Assembly: GCA_023423675.1 (NCBI GenBank)
Contig: JAFAFD010000162.1
Span: forward strand, 1 to 5,730
Direction of reading: 5' to 3'
Source of the DNA: Pseudomonadota bacterium
GTDB lineage: Bacteria; Pseudomonadota; Gammaproteobacteria; Xanthomonadales; Xanthomonadaceae
DNA: 5,730 bases
Below, in pieces: positions 4,907-5,730 of the stretch (position 1 is the first letter of the stretch; the number at the start of each line of letters is the position of its first letter). A model generated the notes under the pieces. That model had not been told where the DNA came from and did no database searches. It saw only the letters and a program-made list of their open reading frames with translations. Both the position numbers and the translations under genes were made by a program.

Positions 4907-5641
4907 ATGAGCGTGAGGGTAGTCATCGCCGATGACGAACCGCTGGCCCGCGAGCGCCTGCGCGGCCTGTTGGCGGCGCAGGAGGGCATCGACGTGGTGG
5001 CCGAGGCCGGCAACGGCGAACAGGCCCTGCACGCGTGCGCGGAACTGCAGCCGGACCTGGTGCTGCTGGATATCGCCATGCCCGGGCTGGATGGCCTGGA
5101 AGCCGCGCGCCACCTGGCCAGTTTCGAACCGCGGCCGGCGGTGGTGTTCTGCACCGCCTACGATGCGCACGCGCTGTCGGCGTTCGAGGCGGCGGCGATT
5201 GATTACCTGATGAAGCCGGTACGTGCCGAGCGTCTGGCCGCGGCCATCGCGCGCGCGCGCACGTTCCTGGCCGGTCGGGATGGCCAGCCCGAGCACAGCG
5301 GCGGCCAGGCCCGCAGCATGCTGTGCGCGCGCCTGCGTGGCAGCCTGCGCTTGATTCCGCTGGACGACATTCATTACCTGCAGGCCGAAGAGAAGTACGT
5401 GGTGGTGCACCACGCGCGCGGCGAAGACCTGATCGAGGAGTCGCTGAAGTCGCTGGAAGAGGAATTCGCCAGCCGCTTCGTGCGCATCCACCGCAACTGC
5501 CTGGTGGCCCGCCATGAGCTGGTGGAGCTGCGGCGCGGCGTGGGCGGGCAGGTGCAGGCGGTGCTGCGGCATGGCAAGCAGCCGCTGGAAGTGAGCCGGC
5601 GATGCGTGGCGACGCTGAAGCAGGAACTGCGGCATCTGTGA
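4907..5641 (+). CDS. algR: AlgR-like LytTR-family response regulator
   Basis: The 244-residue product is a DNA-binding response regulator and the likely partner of the preceding kinase. The receiver domain (about 4-120) has the acidic pocket Asp9-Asp10-Glu11, phosphoacceptor Asp55 in LLDIAMPG, Thr83 in FCTAYD and Lys103 in LMKPV, so all switch residues are intact. After a short Gly/Ser/Gln linker (about 122-136), residues 137-244 form a LytTR domain with DDIHYLQAEEKYVVV, the FVRIHRNCLV motif and the terminal VSRR. In Pseudomonas AlgR controls alginate, twitching motility and other virulence traits; targets here are unknown. The ATG at 4907 is 4 bases past the kinase stop, but a GTG at 4913 is better spaced from the ribosome binding site. 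In Pseudomonas hemC follows algR; the window ends too soon to show whether it does here. Confidence 0.92.
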   Translation: MSVRVVIADDEPLARERLRGLLAAQEGIDVVAEAGNGEQALHACAELQPDLVLLDIAMPGLDGLEAARHLASFEPRPAVVFCTAYDAHALSAFEAAAIDYLMKPVRAERLAAAIARARTFLAGRDGQPEHSGGQARSMLCARLRGSLRLIPLDDIHYLQAEEKYVVVHHARGEDLIEESLKSLEEEFASRFVRIHRNCLVARHELVELRRGVGGQVQAVLRHGKQPLEVSRRCVATLKQELRHL

Positions 5642-5648
5642 GGTTCCG

Positions 5649-5665
5649 CGCGGCCTGCGGCCGCG
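5649..5665 (+). terminator. Possible terminator hairpin after algR
   Basis: CGCGGCC and GGCCGCG form a 7-bp all-G/C stem around a TGC loop, starting 7 bases after the algR stop. Only ACTGCTTTC follows, not a solid T-run, so it is a weak intrinsic terminator or a 3' end stabiliser. A T5 run occurs at 5715-5719 without a convincing stem before it. I see no gene in 5666-5730. Confidence 0.35.
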
Positions 5666-5730
5666 ACTGCTTTCAGATCAACAGCTAGGCCACAGCGGGT
5701 TGGTCGGCTCGTTGTTTTTACGTGCTGGGT

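Noticed and set aside
4934..4942. GACGAACCG, close to the reverse complement of the Pseudomonas AlgR target
   Set aside because: It lies inside algR and simply encodes the conserved Asp-Glu-Pro of the receiver domain; one base differs from the known core.
2881..5154. A 757-codon minus-strand open frame antisense to mdoH, estB, algZ and algR
   Set aside because: It crosses several well-supported genes on the other strand and has the same biased composition with no recognisable domain.
5666..5730. T-rich end of the window as a terminator or new promoter
   Set aside because: The T5 run at 5715-5719 has only a weak stem with a G-T pair before it, and no gene start is visible before the window ends.

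Overview
The window looks like chromosomal DNA from a Xanthomonadaceae gammaproteobacterium, most probably Stenotrophomonas or a close relative. The reasons are the very high GC content with strong G/C bias at third codon positions, the short xanthomonad-type OpgH (HrpM-like), the AlgZ/AlgR pair, and a GTGCCAAC/GTTGGCAC hairpin that resembles the repeated palindromes scattered through Stenotrophomonas genomes. The genus is inferred from memory of such sequences, not from a search.

Layout. On the minus strand at the left end is a small membrane protein of the DUF2628 type (27-413). About 800 bases (414-1216) then separate it from mdoH/opgH. This interval is not empty. It holds a LacI-type palindrome at the DUF2628 promoter, a set of mutually exclusive inverted repeats ending in a T-run (476-558), a 55-codon ORF with a GGAGG ribosome binding site (632-799), a REP-like hairpin (821-840), a near-perfect Fur-box-like palindrome (882-896), and a second 55-codon ORF whose ribosome binding site lies inside a C7/GGGAGGG hairpin (918-1107).

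The right-hand 4.5 kb is tightly packed and all on the plus strand: mdoH/opgH (1217-3145), the membrane glucosyltransferase for periplasmic glucans; an estB-type carboxylesterase (3196-3855); an AlgZ/FimS-like LytS-family sensor kinase (3859-4902); and an AlgR-like LytTR response regulator (4907-5641). The esterase, kinase and regulator are separated by only 3-4 bases and are probably co-transcribed. A possible terminator hairpin follows.

How the genes work together. The kinase and regulator form a cognate pair, and the esterase is probably carried in their operon. The 50-base mdoH-estB junction has an unusual design: a 9-bp hairpin would mask the estB ribosome binding site in mRNA reading through from mdoH, while the likely local promoter would start transcripts that lack the upstream arm. 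The main chain of genes is conventional. The unusual content is in the 414-1216 interval and at this junction. I see no mobile element, CRISPR array, tRNA or rRNA.
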